From positions 1-59,347 of the forward strand of contig CAYGBT010000019.1 in the NCBI GenBank assembly GCA_964348275.1: a DNA stretch of 59,347 nucleotides. The letters are read 5' to 3'. The notes beneath the pieces were generated by a model. It saw only the letters and a program-made list of their open reading frames with translations, searched no databases and was not told the DNA's origin. How positions within the stretch are numbered: position 1 is the stretch's first letter; each line of letters begins with the position of its first letter. Position numbers and translations under genes: made by a program. This document shows, in pieces, positions 9,104-18,044 of this stretch. This stretch comes from CSP1-5 sp964348275. Lineage in GTDB: Bacteria > Methylomirabilota > Methylomirabilia > Methylomirabilales > CSP1-5.

Positions 9104-9292
9104 ACATAGCAGTCAGCCAAGCTTCCTGGTTGTCGCCTTTGACCGCATTCTCCAAAACCAGCAAGATCCCGCTTCATTCCCACCAGTCAGCTCACCGCGG
9201 ATTCACGGCTTCGGTGCGTGTGAGGGAATGGTCGGCGACCGGTTTGAAGCCTCGAGAGTGAATGAGGGGAAGCTTGAGGAGGGAGGAGAGGA

Positions 9293-11101
9293 CTAAGTCG
9301 GAGCCTTGCTCCTCTTCTCCAAGAGAGACGTCTCGATAGCTGAAAACGTCTGGCCAATAAAGGCTTCGAGCGGCGTGACATCTCCCAAGGGCTTGTCAGT
9401 CCCGGCGTCGTCGCCATAGAAGATGGCGACGACCTTCCCGGCGAGTGCAATGGGAATGAGCACCACCTCATGAGGCCTCTTCCCGCCGAGTGTTTCCAAG
9501 AAGTAGTCGTTCCATTTCCCCGGATTGATCTTTCCGCGGTAAGTCGTGGGGCGACTTACAACCATGGCAAAAACGGAGGCCTCGCTGAGCGGAATCTTGA
9601 TGTGGCGGACTGCCTCGTCTCCAGATTCGGCCCCGTCGCTCACTCCGAACTGGTCGTGCCCCGTGATCCCATCGGTCTCCACGGACAACAAAATACCCCT
9701 GCCGACGACGTCGGTGGCAAAGTGCATGATAAGAACCCATGGGGAAATGGGCGAGGTGCGCATGATCTCGTTGGTGATGCTGGGGAAATCGACCTCTTGT
9801 TCCTGGGCCTCTGGGATCGCGCGGGACGCAGGTGGACTGGCGGGAACCGGCTCCTCACCATGTTCGGCCCGGACCAAGGGCTCCGAGGTCTCGGGTGCCG
9901 ATAGATCTGAGGTCGGAGGAGGCGGCGTGACCGCCGGTGTGGCGCGTGCAGGTTGCTCGGCCTCGGGTCGTGCGTCGACACGGCTCGCGGCTGGCAGATC
10001 GGGGGCCGGAGGCGGTGAGGTCGGCGCCGCAGCCCGGGGGGGCTGTATGGTGTCACGCCGCGCGTCGGGGCGGACTGTGGCCTGTCGGTCGGAAGGGGGA
10101 GCCGCGGTGGCGTCGGGCGCGACCGATGGAGGCCGTTTGACCTCGCGCTCTGCGTCGAGACGGCTCACAGCCGGCCGGTCGGGGGTTGGAGGTGGTGTGG
10201 GCGCCGGCGCGACCCGTGGGGGCCGTACGGCCTCGGGCCCTTCGTTGACTGGGCGTGCAGCCGACGGGTCCGGAGCGCGGGGTGGGGTGACCTTGGGTGC
10301 GGCCCGCGGGGGCCGTGCGGCCTCGGGCCCTTCCTTGACTGGGCTTGCAGCCGACGAATCCGGAGCGTGGGGTGGGGTGACCTCGGGCGTGGCTTGCGGG
10401 GGCCGTACGGCCTCACGCCACGCATCGAGACGGGTTGTGGCCTGCCAGTCGATGGGGGGAGCCGGGGTGGCATCCGGTGTCACCTGTGGGGGCCGCTCGG
10501 CTTCCCGTTGTTCGTCGATCTGGCTCGCAAGCGACAGATCCTGGGTCGGGGACAGGGGGACCCCGGGTGTGGCCTGTGGAAGGCTTTCAATGTTGCGCTG
10601 TGCGTCGAGACGGATAGGTCCCTCGACAAGGAGGGGCTCGGGGGCTATTCCCGCTTTAGCCAGGAACTCATTGGCGTCAACCGTAATCCCATCGTCGATG
10701 GCAACTTCTTCGGTCTCGAATCTGAAAAAACCGCTCTCCCAGTTTAGAAATTCGGAGATGACCTGTTCGATCTGGTACCGGATCGCCTCCTGGAGTACCA
10801 CAGGCGTGATGATCCCCTGTTCGACCAGAATGGCGCCGAGCCGTTCACTCTTGGGCGAGAGGTGCTGCATCTCGAGGGCCGCCATGAGGGCGTCTTCGGA
10901 GATGTGTTTCTGGCTGACCAGAATGTTACCGAGGGTATTTCGCGTCGAGCTAGAGGCGGCGTACTTGACCTTTCCGTCCTTAAAAAGGATTTCCCCCGAG
11001 TTTCCCAGCCGGCTGAGCCGCAGTTTCCCGGTCTTCTTGCCCAGGCTCAGGATCTGGAGAAGATTGGGAACGGTCAAATCTAATCTCCCTATAAAGGCCA
11101 C
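9293..11101 (-). CDS. DUF4388 (PATAN-like) protein with Pro/Ala repeat linker and C-terminal GAF-like domain
   Basis: About 602 residues from GTG 11101, which has GGGAGG seven bases upstream; a longer reading to 11194 is less likely. Residues 1-165 are a DUF4388-type domain ('GRLDLTVPNLLQILSLGKKTGKLRL', 'GEILFKDGKVKYA') followed by a PilB-N-terminus-like segment ('LGAILVEQGIITPVVLQEAI'). Then comes an eight-fold 30-residue Pro/Ala-rich repeat and a C-terminal domain of about 140 residues ending 'VVAIFYGDDAG', resembling GAF-like effectors in such proteins. These proteins usually signal in motility or matrix control. It is convergent with the PilB gene and has its own sigma-54 promoter. A 547-codon open frame on the other strand is a shadow of this gene. 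Confidence 0.8.
   Translation of the reverse strand: MAFIGRLDLTVPNLLQILSLGKKTGKLRLSRLGNSGEILFKDGKVKYAASSSTRNTLGNILVSQKHISEDALMAALEMQHLSPKSERLGAILVEQGIITPVVLQEAIRYQIEQVISEFLNWESGFFRFETEEVAIDDGITVDANEFLAKAGIAPEPLLVEGPIRLDAQRNIESLPQATPGVPLSPTQDLSLASQIDEQREAERPPQVTPDATPAPPIDWQATTRLDAWREAVRPPQATPEVTPPHAPDSSAASPVKEGPEAARPPRAAPKVTPPRAPDPSAARPVNEGPEAVRPPRVAPAPTPPPTPDRPAVSRLDAEREVKRPPSVAPDATAAPPSDRQATVRPDARRDTIQPPRAAAPTSPPPAPDLPAASRVDARPEAEQPARATPAVTPPPPTSDLSAPETSEPLVRAEHGEEPVPASPPASRAIPEAQEQEVDFPSITNEIMRTSPISPWVLIMHFATDVVGRGILLSVETDGITGHDQFGVSDGAESGDEAVRHIKIPLSEASVFAMVVSRPTTYRGKINPGKWNDYFLETLGGKRPHEVVLIPIALAGKVVAIFYGDDAGTDKPLGDVTPLEAFIGQTFSAIETSLLEKRSKAPT
9896..10612 (-). repeat. Eight tandem 90-bp units coding a 30-residue Pro/Ala linker
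   Basis: The repeat keeps an exact 30-codon period through eight units. Each reads roughly (R/P)(L/V)(D/N)xxREAxRPPxxxPxxTPPxxPDxxAAS. Units 3, 4 and 5 are the most similar ('EAVRPPQATPEVTPP', 'EAARPPRAAPKVTPP', 'EAVRPPRVAPAPTPP'). The constant length without indels, despite amino-acid change, argues for selected spacing or recent expansion of a flexible spacer. Confidence 0.85.
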
Positions 11102-11243
11102 AGTGTTACCTCCCGCTGCTATCCCCGTATGGTCACACGGGTTATTATCGAAGGTGGATGCTCGATGGGTGGGGCGATCGTCCCCATGAGCCATCTGTTT
11201 GGGGACGGAGCGCCAGGTTTAGCTGTCCCCCCGCAGGCACTGT

Positions 11244-11259
11244 AGCAATCGTCGTGCCA
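11244..11259 (-). promoter_or_regulatory. Sigma-54 promoter for the DUF4388 gene
   Basis: On the minus strand this reads TGGCAC-GACGA-TTGCT, a full RpoN consensus match. Predicted transcription start is near 11233, 132 bases ahead of GTG 11101. Confidence 0.85.
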
Positions 11260-11423
11260 GCAGGGGTGTCTTAATTTCTGTATTTTTGTACCGTTGGAGT
11301 GCTGGGAGGATTGGATGGCCCAGGATGATCCCCGGTGATACCTGTCGTTCATACCCGTCCAGGCTTGTTTTTGCAAGGAGGGGTGTGCTACCGTAGAATC
11401 CCAAGCGACGGGGGAAGAAAGCC

Positions 11424-12173
11424 GTGATTGACGCGATCACCTTTGATTTATGGGAGACGTTGATTCGGGAAACCTCTGAGTCGGCCCAGAAGGTTCAGGA
11501 GGCCAGGATCCGCAACCTATATGTGCTTCTCCAGAACCAGGGCTATGAGGGGAGCCTTGAGAAGGTGGAGGTGGCCCACAGGAAGGTAGGAGACCGCCTC
11601 GGCGAGATCTGGGCGCGGCATGAGGATGTTGGAGCGGAGGGCCAGGTCCAGCTCTTCCTCGAGTCGCTAAATGATGGGCGGCAGGCTCCCCCGGATCGTA
11701 TGGCCTTGGCCAACCTGGAGTGGGCTTACGTCTCTCCTGTCTTGCAGGCCTTGCCAATCTTAAACCAGGGAGCGGGGGAACTGCTCATCGGCCTTAAGGA
11801 GCGGTACCGGTTGGGCCTGATTTGTAACACCGGCCGGATTCCGGGCACGATGCTCAAAATCGTTCTCCAGCGTCTTGGTATCCTGAGGTATTTCGATGTT
11901 CTGACTTTTTCCGATGCCGTGGGAGTTCGGAAGCCAGACCCGCGGATCTTCCATGTCACCCTCGAACAGCTGGGGGTCTCCCCCGATCGGGCACTTCATG
12001 TGGGGGACAATCCCACCACGGACATCGTCGGAGCACAGGGAGTAGGAATGTGGGCAGTGCTCCTCGGGACACCCGACGTCTCTCTCCCCGAGGACGGAAG
12101 GGTGCGGGCTATTAAGGCTCTCGCGGAACTTCCGCAGATCCTCCAGCAGATGGCAGGAGGGGTTCACGGTTAA
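11424..12173 (+). CDS. HAD-IA family hydrolase
   Basis: 249 residues from GTG 11424, preceded by GGGGAAG. Motif I is 'TFDLWETL', motif II 'GLICNTG', the Lys lies in 'VGVRKPDPRIF', and motif IV is 'LHVGDNPTTDIVGA', the pattern of YjjG/haloacid-dehalogenase-like phosphatases. The predicted helical cap is inserted between motifs I and II. Substrate cannot be inferred. Its stop codon lies inside a 27-bp inverted-repeat arm shared with the next gene's start region. Confidence 0.85.
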   Translation: MIDAITFDLWETLIRETSESAQKVQEARIRNLYVLLQNQGYEGSLEKVEVAHRKVGDRLGEIWARHEDVGAEGQVQLFLESLNDGRQAPPDRMALANLEWAYVSPVLQALPILNQGAGELLIGLKERYRLGLICNTGRIPGTMLKIVLQRLGILRYFDVLTFSDAVGVRKPDPRIFHVTLEQLGVSPDRALHVGDNPTTDIVGAQGVGMWAVLLGTPDVSLPEDGRVRAIKALAELPQILQQMAGGVHG

Positions 12174-12249
12174 CGGTTCACAGTTCACAGCAAAGCAGAA
12201 CCCGATAACGAAAGATCCGTCCGTGAATAGTGAACGGTGAACTGTGAAC
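12162..12249. repeat. GTTCAC/GTGAAC inverted-repeat element bridging two genes
   Basis: Arms of 27 bases at 12162-12188 and 12223-12249 are complementary at 22 of 27 positions, each arm itself built of GTTCAC (or GTGAAC) units, with a 34-base loop. The left arm holds the TAA of the HAD gene and the right arm reaches the earliest possible start of the RodZ-like gene. The right-arm sequence recurs at 4235-4253. Confidence 0.75.
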
Positions 12250-12258
12250 GAAAGAGCA

Positions 12259-13074
12259 ATGGAGCAAGACGAGAAATTGACGGTTGGCCAGTCGCTGCGG
12301 GTGGCTCGGGAAGCCCGCGGGATCAGCCGAGAGGAGGCCGCGGCGGCTACGAGGATCAAAGCCGTCTTCCTTTCGGCAATGGAGGAGGACGACTACCACC
12401 TCCTTCCGGATGAGCGCTACCTCCTCCGCTTCGTTGGGGAATACGCCACCTTTCTCAATTTGAATCCCGAGGAAGTTCAGCGCCGTTTCTCGCAGCGAAT
12501 CGGCCGCGACCGGGGTTCGCTCGCGATCTTTCCGGTGAAGCGAACCGTTACCCTCTCAGTTCGCAGACTCCTCCCGGCCATTCTCCTTGTGGCGTTTCTC
12601 GTCCCTTCGGTCTTCATTGGGCTCTCCCTCATGGCCAATTGGGATCGGGAATCCCAGGAGCCCGAGCGTGCCGCAAGATCTCAGTCGGTGAGGGTAGGCC
12701 CGCCCAAGAAGCCTCTTCCAGGCGCTCGGGAGACCGTCGCAGCGGATCCGAGCGCCCCGGCGAGGCCGGCCCTTCCCGATCCGGGTGTGCCATCCGATGG
12801 TCAGGAGGCGGCCTATACCTTGCGTGCCCAGGCTCAGGAGATGACCTGGATGCTGGTCACGATTGACGGCCGGGAGACCCGGGATGTTCTCCTCCGGGCT
12901 GGTGAGACGTGGGAGTGGCGTGCGAAGGAAAGTTTTGTCGTCACCGTCGGGAACGCGGGTGGCGTGGCGCTTCTTCTGAACGGGACCTCACTGCCCCCAC
13001 TGGGGGAGCCGGGACAGGTGATTCGAGACCTGCGACTCCCCGCCGAAGAGACATCCACAGTCGATTCGCCTTAG
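12259..13074 (+). CDS. RodZ-like helix-turn-helix membrane protein
   Basis: 271 residues from ATG 12259 (GTG 12244 is an alternative lying in the repeat). The N-terminal RodZ-type HTH is plain: 'VGQSLRVAREARGISREEAA' followed by 'TRIKAVFLSAMEEDDYHLLP' and 'YLLRFVGEYATFLNLNPEEV'. A single transmembrane helix follows a basic stretch near residues 100-125, then a Pro-rich periplasmic linker and a C-terminal DUF4115-type beta domain ('MTWMLVTIDGRETRDVLLRAGE'). RodZ links MreB to the cell-wall machinery and sets rod shape. No mre genes are in the window. Confidence 0.85.
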   Translation: MEQDEKLTVGQSLRVAREARGISREEAAAATRIKAVFLSAMEEDDYHLLPDERYLLRFVGEYATFLNLNPEEVQRRFSQRIGRDRGSLAIFPVKRTVTLSVRRLLPAILLVAFLVPSVFIGLSLMANWDRESQEPERAARSQSVRVGPPKKPLPGARETVAADPSAPARPALPDPGVPSDGQEAAYTLRAQAQEMTWMLVTIDGRETRDVLLRAGETWEWRAKESFVVTVGNAGGVALLLNGTSLPPLGEPGQVIRDLRLPAEETSTVDSP

Positions 13075-13184
13075 GGCCTTTTTCACGGTCTCCGTCGTTG
13101 TCCCCCTAATGCGATCACCACGTGAACCTTGCGCCCCTGGAAAATCCCTCCATCGTCGGGCAGTCCGCGTTCAACCCTTCTGAT

Positions 13185-14237
13185 TTACAGCCACGGCTTG
13201 GTGGCCAGGAAAGCCACCACGTGCGTCGTCCGTGCCACAACCTTGGCCCGGTCCCCGGGATGGAGGTTGAGGGTCGATGACTGGTGGCTGTGGATGGTTG
13301 CTCCCGAGGGGAGTTGGACCACGACGAGATTGTCCGGCCCCCGAAACTGCCGCGAAAGGAGCATGGCGTTGCCCATCGGATTAGGGACCAGCTCGATGTG
13401 GTCGGGGCGGATCATGACCTCCACCCGGGAACTCGCGGGGAACCCGGGCGTGTTCGGGAGGGTGCCGATCTCGGTCTCAATCCCTTCCTCAACCACGCGA
13501 CCGGGCAGGAAGTCGGCCTTCCCCACAAAGCGGGCTACGAATCGGGTCGCCGGTCGATGGTAGATCTCCTCGGGCCGGCCGAGCTGCTCGAGTCGTCCCT
13601 GGTTCAAGATCCCGACCCGGTCTGCGATCATAAAGGCCTCTTCCTGGTCATGGGTTACAAAGAGCGCGGTGGTCCCGAGCTCCCTCAGGATGGTGTAGAC
13701 TTCATGATGCATTTGAGTCATCAGGTCGGCATCAAGGTTGCTGAACGGCTCGTCGAGGAGGAGGACCGACGGGCGGGGGGCTAAGGCACGCGCCAGCGCG
13801 ACCCGCTGCTGCTGACCCCCCGACAGTTCGTGGGGGTAGCGCCCCGCAAAAGAGGTGAGGCCGACCGTCTCCAACATCCCCGCGACCCGTTGGACGCGGG
13901 TTCCCGCGTCCAAGTTCCGAAGGCCAAAGCCGATGTTTTCCTCTACGGTGAGATGCGGGAAAAGGGCGTATTCCTGAAAGACCATTCCCACTCCCCGCGC
14001 TTCAGGCGGGACGAAGGTCATATTGTCCACCATGATCTTCGCGCCGATCTCGATCATTCCGGCATCTGGCTTTTCAAACCCGGCGATGAGGCGGAGCGCT
14101 GTCGTCTTCCCACTCCCACTCGGCCCGAGGAGCGCGATGATCTCCCCGGGTTCCGCTTTGAGGGTGAGGTCATCCAGCGCGGGGAGGTCGCGGGGAGAAT
14201 AACGCTTCATCAGTCCTTGCAAACAGAGCAGGCTCAT
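13185..14237 (-). CDS. fbpC: Iron(III) ABC transporter ATP-binding protein FbpC-like
   Basis: 350 residues. Walker A 'GPSGSGKTT' (38-46), Q-loop 'VFQEYALFPHLTV', signature 'LSGGQQQRVALARAL' (138 on), Walker B 'VLLLDEPFSNLD' and switch His in 'FVTHDQEEAF' (about 196) are all intact. The C-terminal third is a TOBE-like regulatory domain, as in FbpC/PotA. It overlaps the permease stop by four bases (ATGA), so it is translated with fbpB. The assignment to iron comes from the FbpA partner. Confidence 0.88.
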   Translation of the reverse strand: MSLLCLQGLMKRYSPRDLPALDDLTLKAEPGEIIALLGPSGSGKTTALRLIAGFEKPDAGMIEIGAKIMVDNMTFVPPEARGVGMVFQEYALFPHLTVEENIGFGLRNLDAGTRVQRVAGMLETVGLTSFAGRYPHELSGGQQQRVALARALAPRPSVLLLDEPFSNLDADLMTQMHHEVYTILRELGTTALFVTHDQEEAFMIADRVGILNQGRLEQLGRPEEIYHRPATRFVARFVGKADFLPGRVVEEGIETEIGTLPNTPGFPASSRVEVMIRPDHIELVPNPMGNAMLLSRQFRGPDNLVVVQLPSGATIHSHQSSTLNLHPGDRAKVVARTTHVVAFLATKPWL

Positions 14238-15967
14238 AGCATTCGCGAGTCCTCACCCTGGCCGTTTTTCTCTCGCACCGCGTGAGTACCCTTCCTTCTT
14301 CGGGGCTGCGCGCTCGCTCGGGCAAGGATCAGGACCGGCAGCATCCCGGCTGCCACGATGGTCAGTGCCGGAAGCGCCGCAGCTTCCCACAGCGATTCGG
14401 AGGTGAGCTGCCAGATTCTCACCGCGAGCGTTTCGTACTCGAGGGGTCTCAGGAGCAGGGTAGCCGGCATCTCCTTGATCACGTCCACGAAAACTAGAAT
14501 GGCGGCGCTGCACAGGCCTCCGCGGATCAAGGGGAGGTGGATGCGCCACAGCACGCCCCCTTTGCTGGCGCCCAGCGAGCGCCCTGCCATGTCCATGCTC
14601 GGCGTGATCTTGTCGAGGCTTGCTTCCACCGTCTGGCAACTGACGGCGAGGAATCGAACCAGGTAGGCAAAGATCAAACCAGCCATCGATCCGATCAGGA
14701 AGAGGCCACTGGAGATGCCCCAGGTGGCCTGCAGGAAGGCATCGAGGCGGCGGTCCACGAAGACGAGCGGCGCCAGCACGCCAACGGCGATCACCGAGCC
14801 CGGGAGGGCGTATCCCATGCTCGCAATGCGCCCAAAGGTGGCGACCACCCGGCTCCGGCTCAGACGGAGGCCGTACGCCACCACCACGGCGGCCGCCACT
14901 GCCAGGATCGCGGTGATGCCTCCAAGGCTCAAGGTATTCAGCATGAACTCTGGATACCGGTCGTCGTACTCGGGCCCCCCGGGCGACGTCACGGTCCAGA
15001 GGAGGAGTTGGACAACGGGGAGAAAGAACGCGACTCCGACAACGAGACCAGCCAGCCCGCTGGCTGCCCAAGCTCGCCAGGCGGACAGCCGTTCGGGGGT
15101 CATGAGGCGGCCGCTCCGTTCCGTCTGGTAGAAGCGTGCTCGGCCGCGCAAGTTCCGCTCGAGCAAATACAGGGTGAGCGTAAAGAAGAGCAGCAAGCTC
15201 GCCAGCTGCGTCGCGGCGCCGCGCTCAAACAGGCCGAACCACACGCGGTAGATGGCGACTGTGAACGTGTCGAAGCCATAGATGGCAACTGTCCCGAAGT
15301 CCGCTAACGTCTCCATCAGGGCTAACGTGAGCCCAGCCACAATGGACGGTCGGGCGAGGGGCAGCACCACCTTCCAGAAGACCTTAAATTTGCTCATCCC
15401 GAGGGCGCGGGCCGCCTCCCGTGGCATCTCCGACTGCTCGAGAAAGGCGGCACGCGCGAGGAGGTACACGTAGGGGTAAAAGACGAGGGTCATGACCAGA
15501 ACCACGCCTCCGTACGAGGCGAAGTCCGGGAACCATATCCCCGGCCCGAAGAGGCGGCGGAACCAACCCTGCACGGGTCCGGCAAAGTCGAAGAGGGCCA
15601 GATAGACGAATCCGATCACATAGGCAGGCATGGCCAGGGGGAGGATGAGGAGCCATTCAAAGATCCCCCGGCCTGGGAAGCGATACATCGCGACCAACCA
15701 GGCCAGGCCGGTCCCGACCACGACGACGCCCAGTCCCACACCGAGGATCAGGGCTGCCGTGTTTACTAAGAGCTCAGCGAGCTGCGTCTCCCACAGGTGA
15801 CTCCAGATTTCGAGGCTCGGTGTCGCGATCGAAGAGACCACGACCAGGATCGGCGTAGCGACCACGAGAGCAACCACCCCCGCAGCCACTGGCCATGGGT
15901 CGCGGGGGCGCCACAGCCTGAGATTCCGGAGCCCGTACGCGACCGATCTCACCTGGCTGATTGCCAT
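14234..15967 (-). CDS. fbpB: Iron(III) ABC transporter permease FbpB-like (fused double permease)
   Basis: 577 residues forming two tandem binding-protein-dependent permease domains, each with about six membrane helices and an EAA-like loop ('EAARALGMSKFKVFWKVVLPLARPSI' spread over residues about 185-210; second copy with 'MAGRSLGASKGGVLWRIHLP'). This fused arrangement is the standard FbpB/SfuB form. It lies 24 bases after fbpA and overlaps fbpC. Confidence 0.9.
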   Translation of the reverse strand: MAISQVRSVAYGLRNLRLWRPRDPWPVAAGVVALVVATPILVVVSSIATPSLEIWSHLWETQLAELLVNTAALILGVGLGVVVVGTGLAWLVAMYRFPGRGIFEWLLILPLAMPAYVIGFVYLALFDFAGPVQGWFRRLFGPGIWFPDFASYGGVVLVMTLVFYPYVYLLARAAFLEQSEMPREAARALGMSKFKVFWKVVLPLARPSIVAGLTLALMETLADFGTVAIYGFDTFTVAIYRVWFGLFERGAATQLASLLLFFTLTLYLLERNLRGRARFYQTERSGRLMTPERLSAWRAWAASGLAGLVVGVAFFLPVVQLLLWTVTSPGGPEYDDRYPEFMLNTLSLGGITAILAVAAAVVVAYGLRLSRSRVVATFGRIASMGYALPGSVIAVGVLAPLVFVDRRLDAFLQATWGISSGLFLIGSMAGLIFAYLVRFLAVSCQTVEASLDKITPSMDMAGRSLGASKGGVLWRIHLPLIRGGLCSAAILVFVDVIKEMPATLLLRPLEYETLAVRIWQLTSESLWEAAALPALTIVAAGMLPVLILARASAQPRRRKGTHAVREKNGQGEDSRML

Positions 15968-15991
15968 GCCAGGACTGCCTCCTCACTTCCG

Positions 15992-17017
15992 TTACTTATA
16001 GCCGATCCGGTCCATGAGTTTTACCGCAGCGGCCTGCAAGGCACCGGCGGCAGCCACGTCGACGGTGTCGGCTTTGTACGAGCCCCAGGCGGCGATCAGC
16101 CGATGCGGCTTGACCGCCGGGTTGGCGGGGTACTCGTAGTTAGCGTCGGCGTACAGTTTCTGGGCCTCCGGGGAACTGAGGAACTCGATGAGCTGGACTG
16201 CCTCGGCCCGGTGCTTGGTGAACTTCGTCACCCCCGCGCCGGAGATGTTGACATGGACGCCGCGATCGTTTGGATTCGCCCAGAACACGGCCACGGGGAA
16301 TCCGGGGTCCTTCGCCTGGAGCCGGGCGAGGTAGTACGTGTTGGCGATCGCTACGTCACACTGTCCGGCGGCGATTGCCTTAAGCATCTGGGTATCGCTG
16401 TTGAAGATGCGTGGCTGGTTCTTCATCCATCCGCCGAGGACCTCCTCGGTCCGCCGCTCTGCGAGGGTCTTAATCATGGTGGCGACCAGGGACTGGGTGT
16501 AGACCTTACGAGAAGTGCGAAGGCACAACCGTCCTCGCCACCTGGGATGGCCCAGCGCTTCGTACGTGGACAAGTCAGAGGGCTTGACCCGATCTGTACT
16601 GTACATGATCGGCCGGGCGCGCACCGAGAGTCCCACCCAAGCGTTGTTCTTGGCCCGGAGATGGGCCGGGATATTTTGCTCAATGATGGATGACGTGAAC
16701 CCCTGCAGGAGACCGGCGTGCTCGGCCATCCAGAGGTTCCCTGCATCCACCGTCATGAAGATATCCGCGGGGGTATGGGGACCCTCCGCCCTCAGGCGCT
16801 CGAAGAGCTCGGCTGCTTTGGCCGTAAAATAGGTAACCTTGATCCCCGTCCTTGCCGTAAAGGCATCGAACATCGGTTTGATCAACTGCTCGATCCGGGC
16901 CGAGTAGACCACGATCTCACCGGCCTCACTGGCCCCCTGGGCGGGTCGCAAATGGACAAACGTGGGGGTAAGTACCATAACCACAACCAAAACTATCCCA
17001 GGAGAGATCCCTCGCAC
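15992..17017 (-). CDS. fbpA: Iron(III)-binding periplasmic protein FbpA-like
   Basis: 341 residues starting at GTG 17017. The signal peptide covers about residues 1-30. The mature start 'GEIVVYSARIEQLIKPMFDAFTARTG' and the paired iron-ligand tyrosines in 'IANTYYLARL' (Y228, Y229) are characteristic of FbpA/FutA ferric-binding proteins, which hand Fe3+ to FbpB at the inner membrane. The gene leads a three-gene operon and is divergent from a DtxR-family repressor gene, which suggests that the repressor controls it. Confidence 0.9.
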   Translation of the reverse strand: MRGISPGIVLVVVMVLTPTFVHLRPAQGASEAGEIVVYSARIEQLIKPMFDAFTARTGIKVTYFTAKAAELFERLRAEGPHTPADIFMTVDAGNLWMAEHAGLLQGFTSSIIEQNIPAHLRAKNNAWVGLSVRARPIMYSTDRVKPSDLSTYEALGHPRWRGRLCLRTSRKVYTQSLVATMIKTLAERRTEEVLGGWMKNQPRIFNSDTQMLKAIAAGQCDVAIANTYYLARLQAKDPGFPVAVFWANPNDRGVHVNISGAGVTKFTKHRAEAVQLIEFLSSPEAQKLYADANYEYPANPAVKPHRLIAAWGSYKADTVDVAAAGALQAAAVKLMDRIGYK

Positions 17018-17111
17018 TTATCTTACCCCCAGAAATTAGCTCGAAATTGCCTCGACGAAGCCAGATAGTGCTAAAAATTCAATGTGATATGGAGGCCATA
17101 ATCAAGTACTA

Positions 17112-17140
17112 AAGCTATCCTTATATCCTTGGGATGTCAA
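17112..17140 (-). promoter_or_regulatory. Probable sigma-70 promoter of fbpABC
   Basis: On the minus strand: TTGACA (17140-17135), 17-base spacer, TAGCTT (17117-17112), about 95 bases ahead of the fbpA start. The surrounding 17018-17241 is distinctly AT-richer than the neighbourhood. The spacer holds the near repeat AAGGATAT/AAGGATAG. No classic DtxR palindrome was recognised. Confidence 0.55.
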
Positions 17141-17180
17141 GGTCTTTTTGGCTTGTTATGCTAGCTTTTGTGAGAATATC

Positions 17181-17209
17181 TTGACAGCAGATTTATTCTA
17201 GATTACGAT
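17181..17209 (+). promoter_or_regulatory. Probable sigma-70 promoter of the DtxR-family gene
   Basis: TTGACA, a 17-base spacer and TACGAT, 33 bases before the ATG. A second TCTTGAC...TTATTCT copy (17211 on) partly repeats the -35 neighbourhood (17179 on), which might be a repressor-binding direct repeat. Confidence 0.55.
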
Positions 17210-17241
17210 GTCTTGACTTATTCTGGGGACAGGGAGGGGCT

Positions 17242-17913
17242 ATGGCCCACGATATCGGGCTCATGGAAAAGACCGAAATGTACCTGAAGGCGATTACTGT
17301 GCTTCAGCAGTCGGCTGCACCTGTCACCACCTCCAAGGTCGCGGATTTTTTGAAGATCACGGTTCCCGCCGCCTCAGACATGCTGAAGCGACTGATGCAA
17401 AAAGGCTTTGTTTTGACCGAAGCTGATGGAGCGATTGGCGTAACTGCAGACGGGATGCAGATCGCACTCCAGGTCATTCGCCGGCTCCGGGTTGCCGAGC
17501 GCTTTCTCGCCGATGTCCTGGGGTTACCTTTGGAAAAGGCGTATCTCGAAGCCTGCAAGTTTGAGCATATACTCAGCGGAGAGGTAGAAGAGCGGCTCGT
17601 GCGGCTCCTCAAAGATCCGATGAGCTGCCCCCATGGTCACCCGATTCCTGATGTCCACGGCCGGCTTCCGTTTGAGTACCCGCCGACCACATTGGTCGAC
17701 CTGAAGGAAGAGACAAGGGCGACAGTCTTCTGCGTCCCGGAGGAGGATCCGGAATTGCTCGTCTACCTCACCGAGCTCGGCCTGTTGCCTCATGTGAATC
17801 TGCAGGTCAAACGGATTGCCCCGTATCACGGGCCTATTTTTCTGCTGATCGGCGATGTGCAGCAGGCGGTCGGACGAGACGTCGCTGCCAAGATTTACGT
17901 TACCCCCACGTAA
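17242..17913 (+). CDS. DtxR/MntR-family metal-dependent regulator
   Basis: 223 residues with GGGAGGGG just upstream of ATG. The N-terminal winged helix ('TEMYLKAITVLQ', 'TTSKVADFLKITVPAASDMLKRLMQKGFV') is followed by the metal-binding/dimer domain ('ACKFEHILSGEVEERLVRLL', 'CPHGHPIP') and a C-terminal FeoA/SH3-like domain. Such proteins bind Fe2+ or Mn2+ and repress metal uptake genes. Divergent placement with fbpABC points to iron-responsive control of that operon and possibly of itself. Confidence 0.9.
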   Translation: MAHDIGLMEKTEMYLKAITVLQQSAAPVTTSKVADFLKITVPAASDMLKRLMQKGFVLTEADGAIGVTADGMQIALQVIRRLRVAERFLADVLGLPLEKAYLEACKFEHILSGEVEERLVRLLKDPMSCPHGHPIPDVHGRLPFEYPPTTLVDLKEETRATVFCVPEEDPELLVYLTELGLLPHVNLQVKRIAPYHGPIFLLIGDVQQAVGRDVAAKIYVTPT

Positions 17914-17970
17914 CCCGTTGCCGTTCCCTATCTATTTCCCTCCTGAGGTGGAGCGGCCCACAAGATTCTC

Positions 17971-18017
17971 TTGACAAGAGGGAACAGGTTATATGCCATA
18001 CAGGGGGGTATAGCGTA
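17971..18017 (+). promoter_or_regulatory. CsoR-type promoter/operator region
   Basis: TTGACA at 17971-17976 is followed by a G-tract flanked by ATA/TAT (ATACAGGGGGGTATAG, 17998-18013). A run of G (or C) bounded by AT steps is the usual binding target of CsoR/FrmR/CstR repressors, which bind over their own promoter. The -10 box is not clear. Confidence 0.55.
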
Positions 18018-18044
18018 TTGTGCCCGCTCTACAGGGAAGGAAGG

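Noticed and set aside
9546..11189. 547-codon open frame on the plus strand, opposite the DUF4388 gene
   Set aside because: Ser/Gly/Arg-rich shadow of the Pro/Ala repeat with no family features and no ribosome site; the minus-strand gene has recognisable domains and a promoter.
14537..15307. 256-codon plus-strand frame opposite fbpB
   Set aside because: Charged, low-complexity translation typical of antisense GC-rich DNA; fbpB itself is certain.
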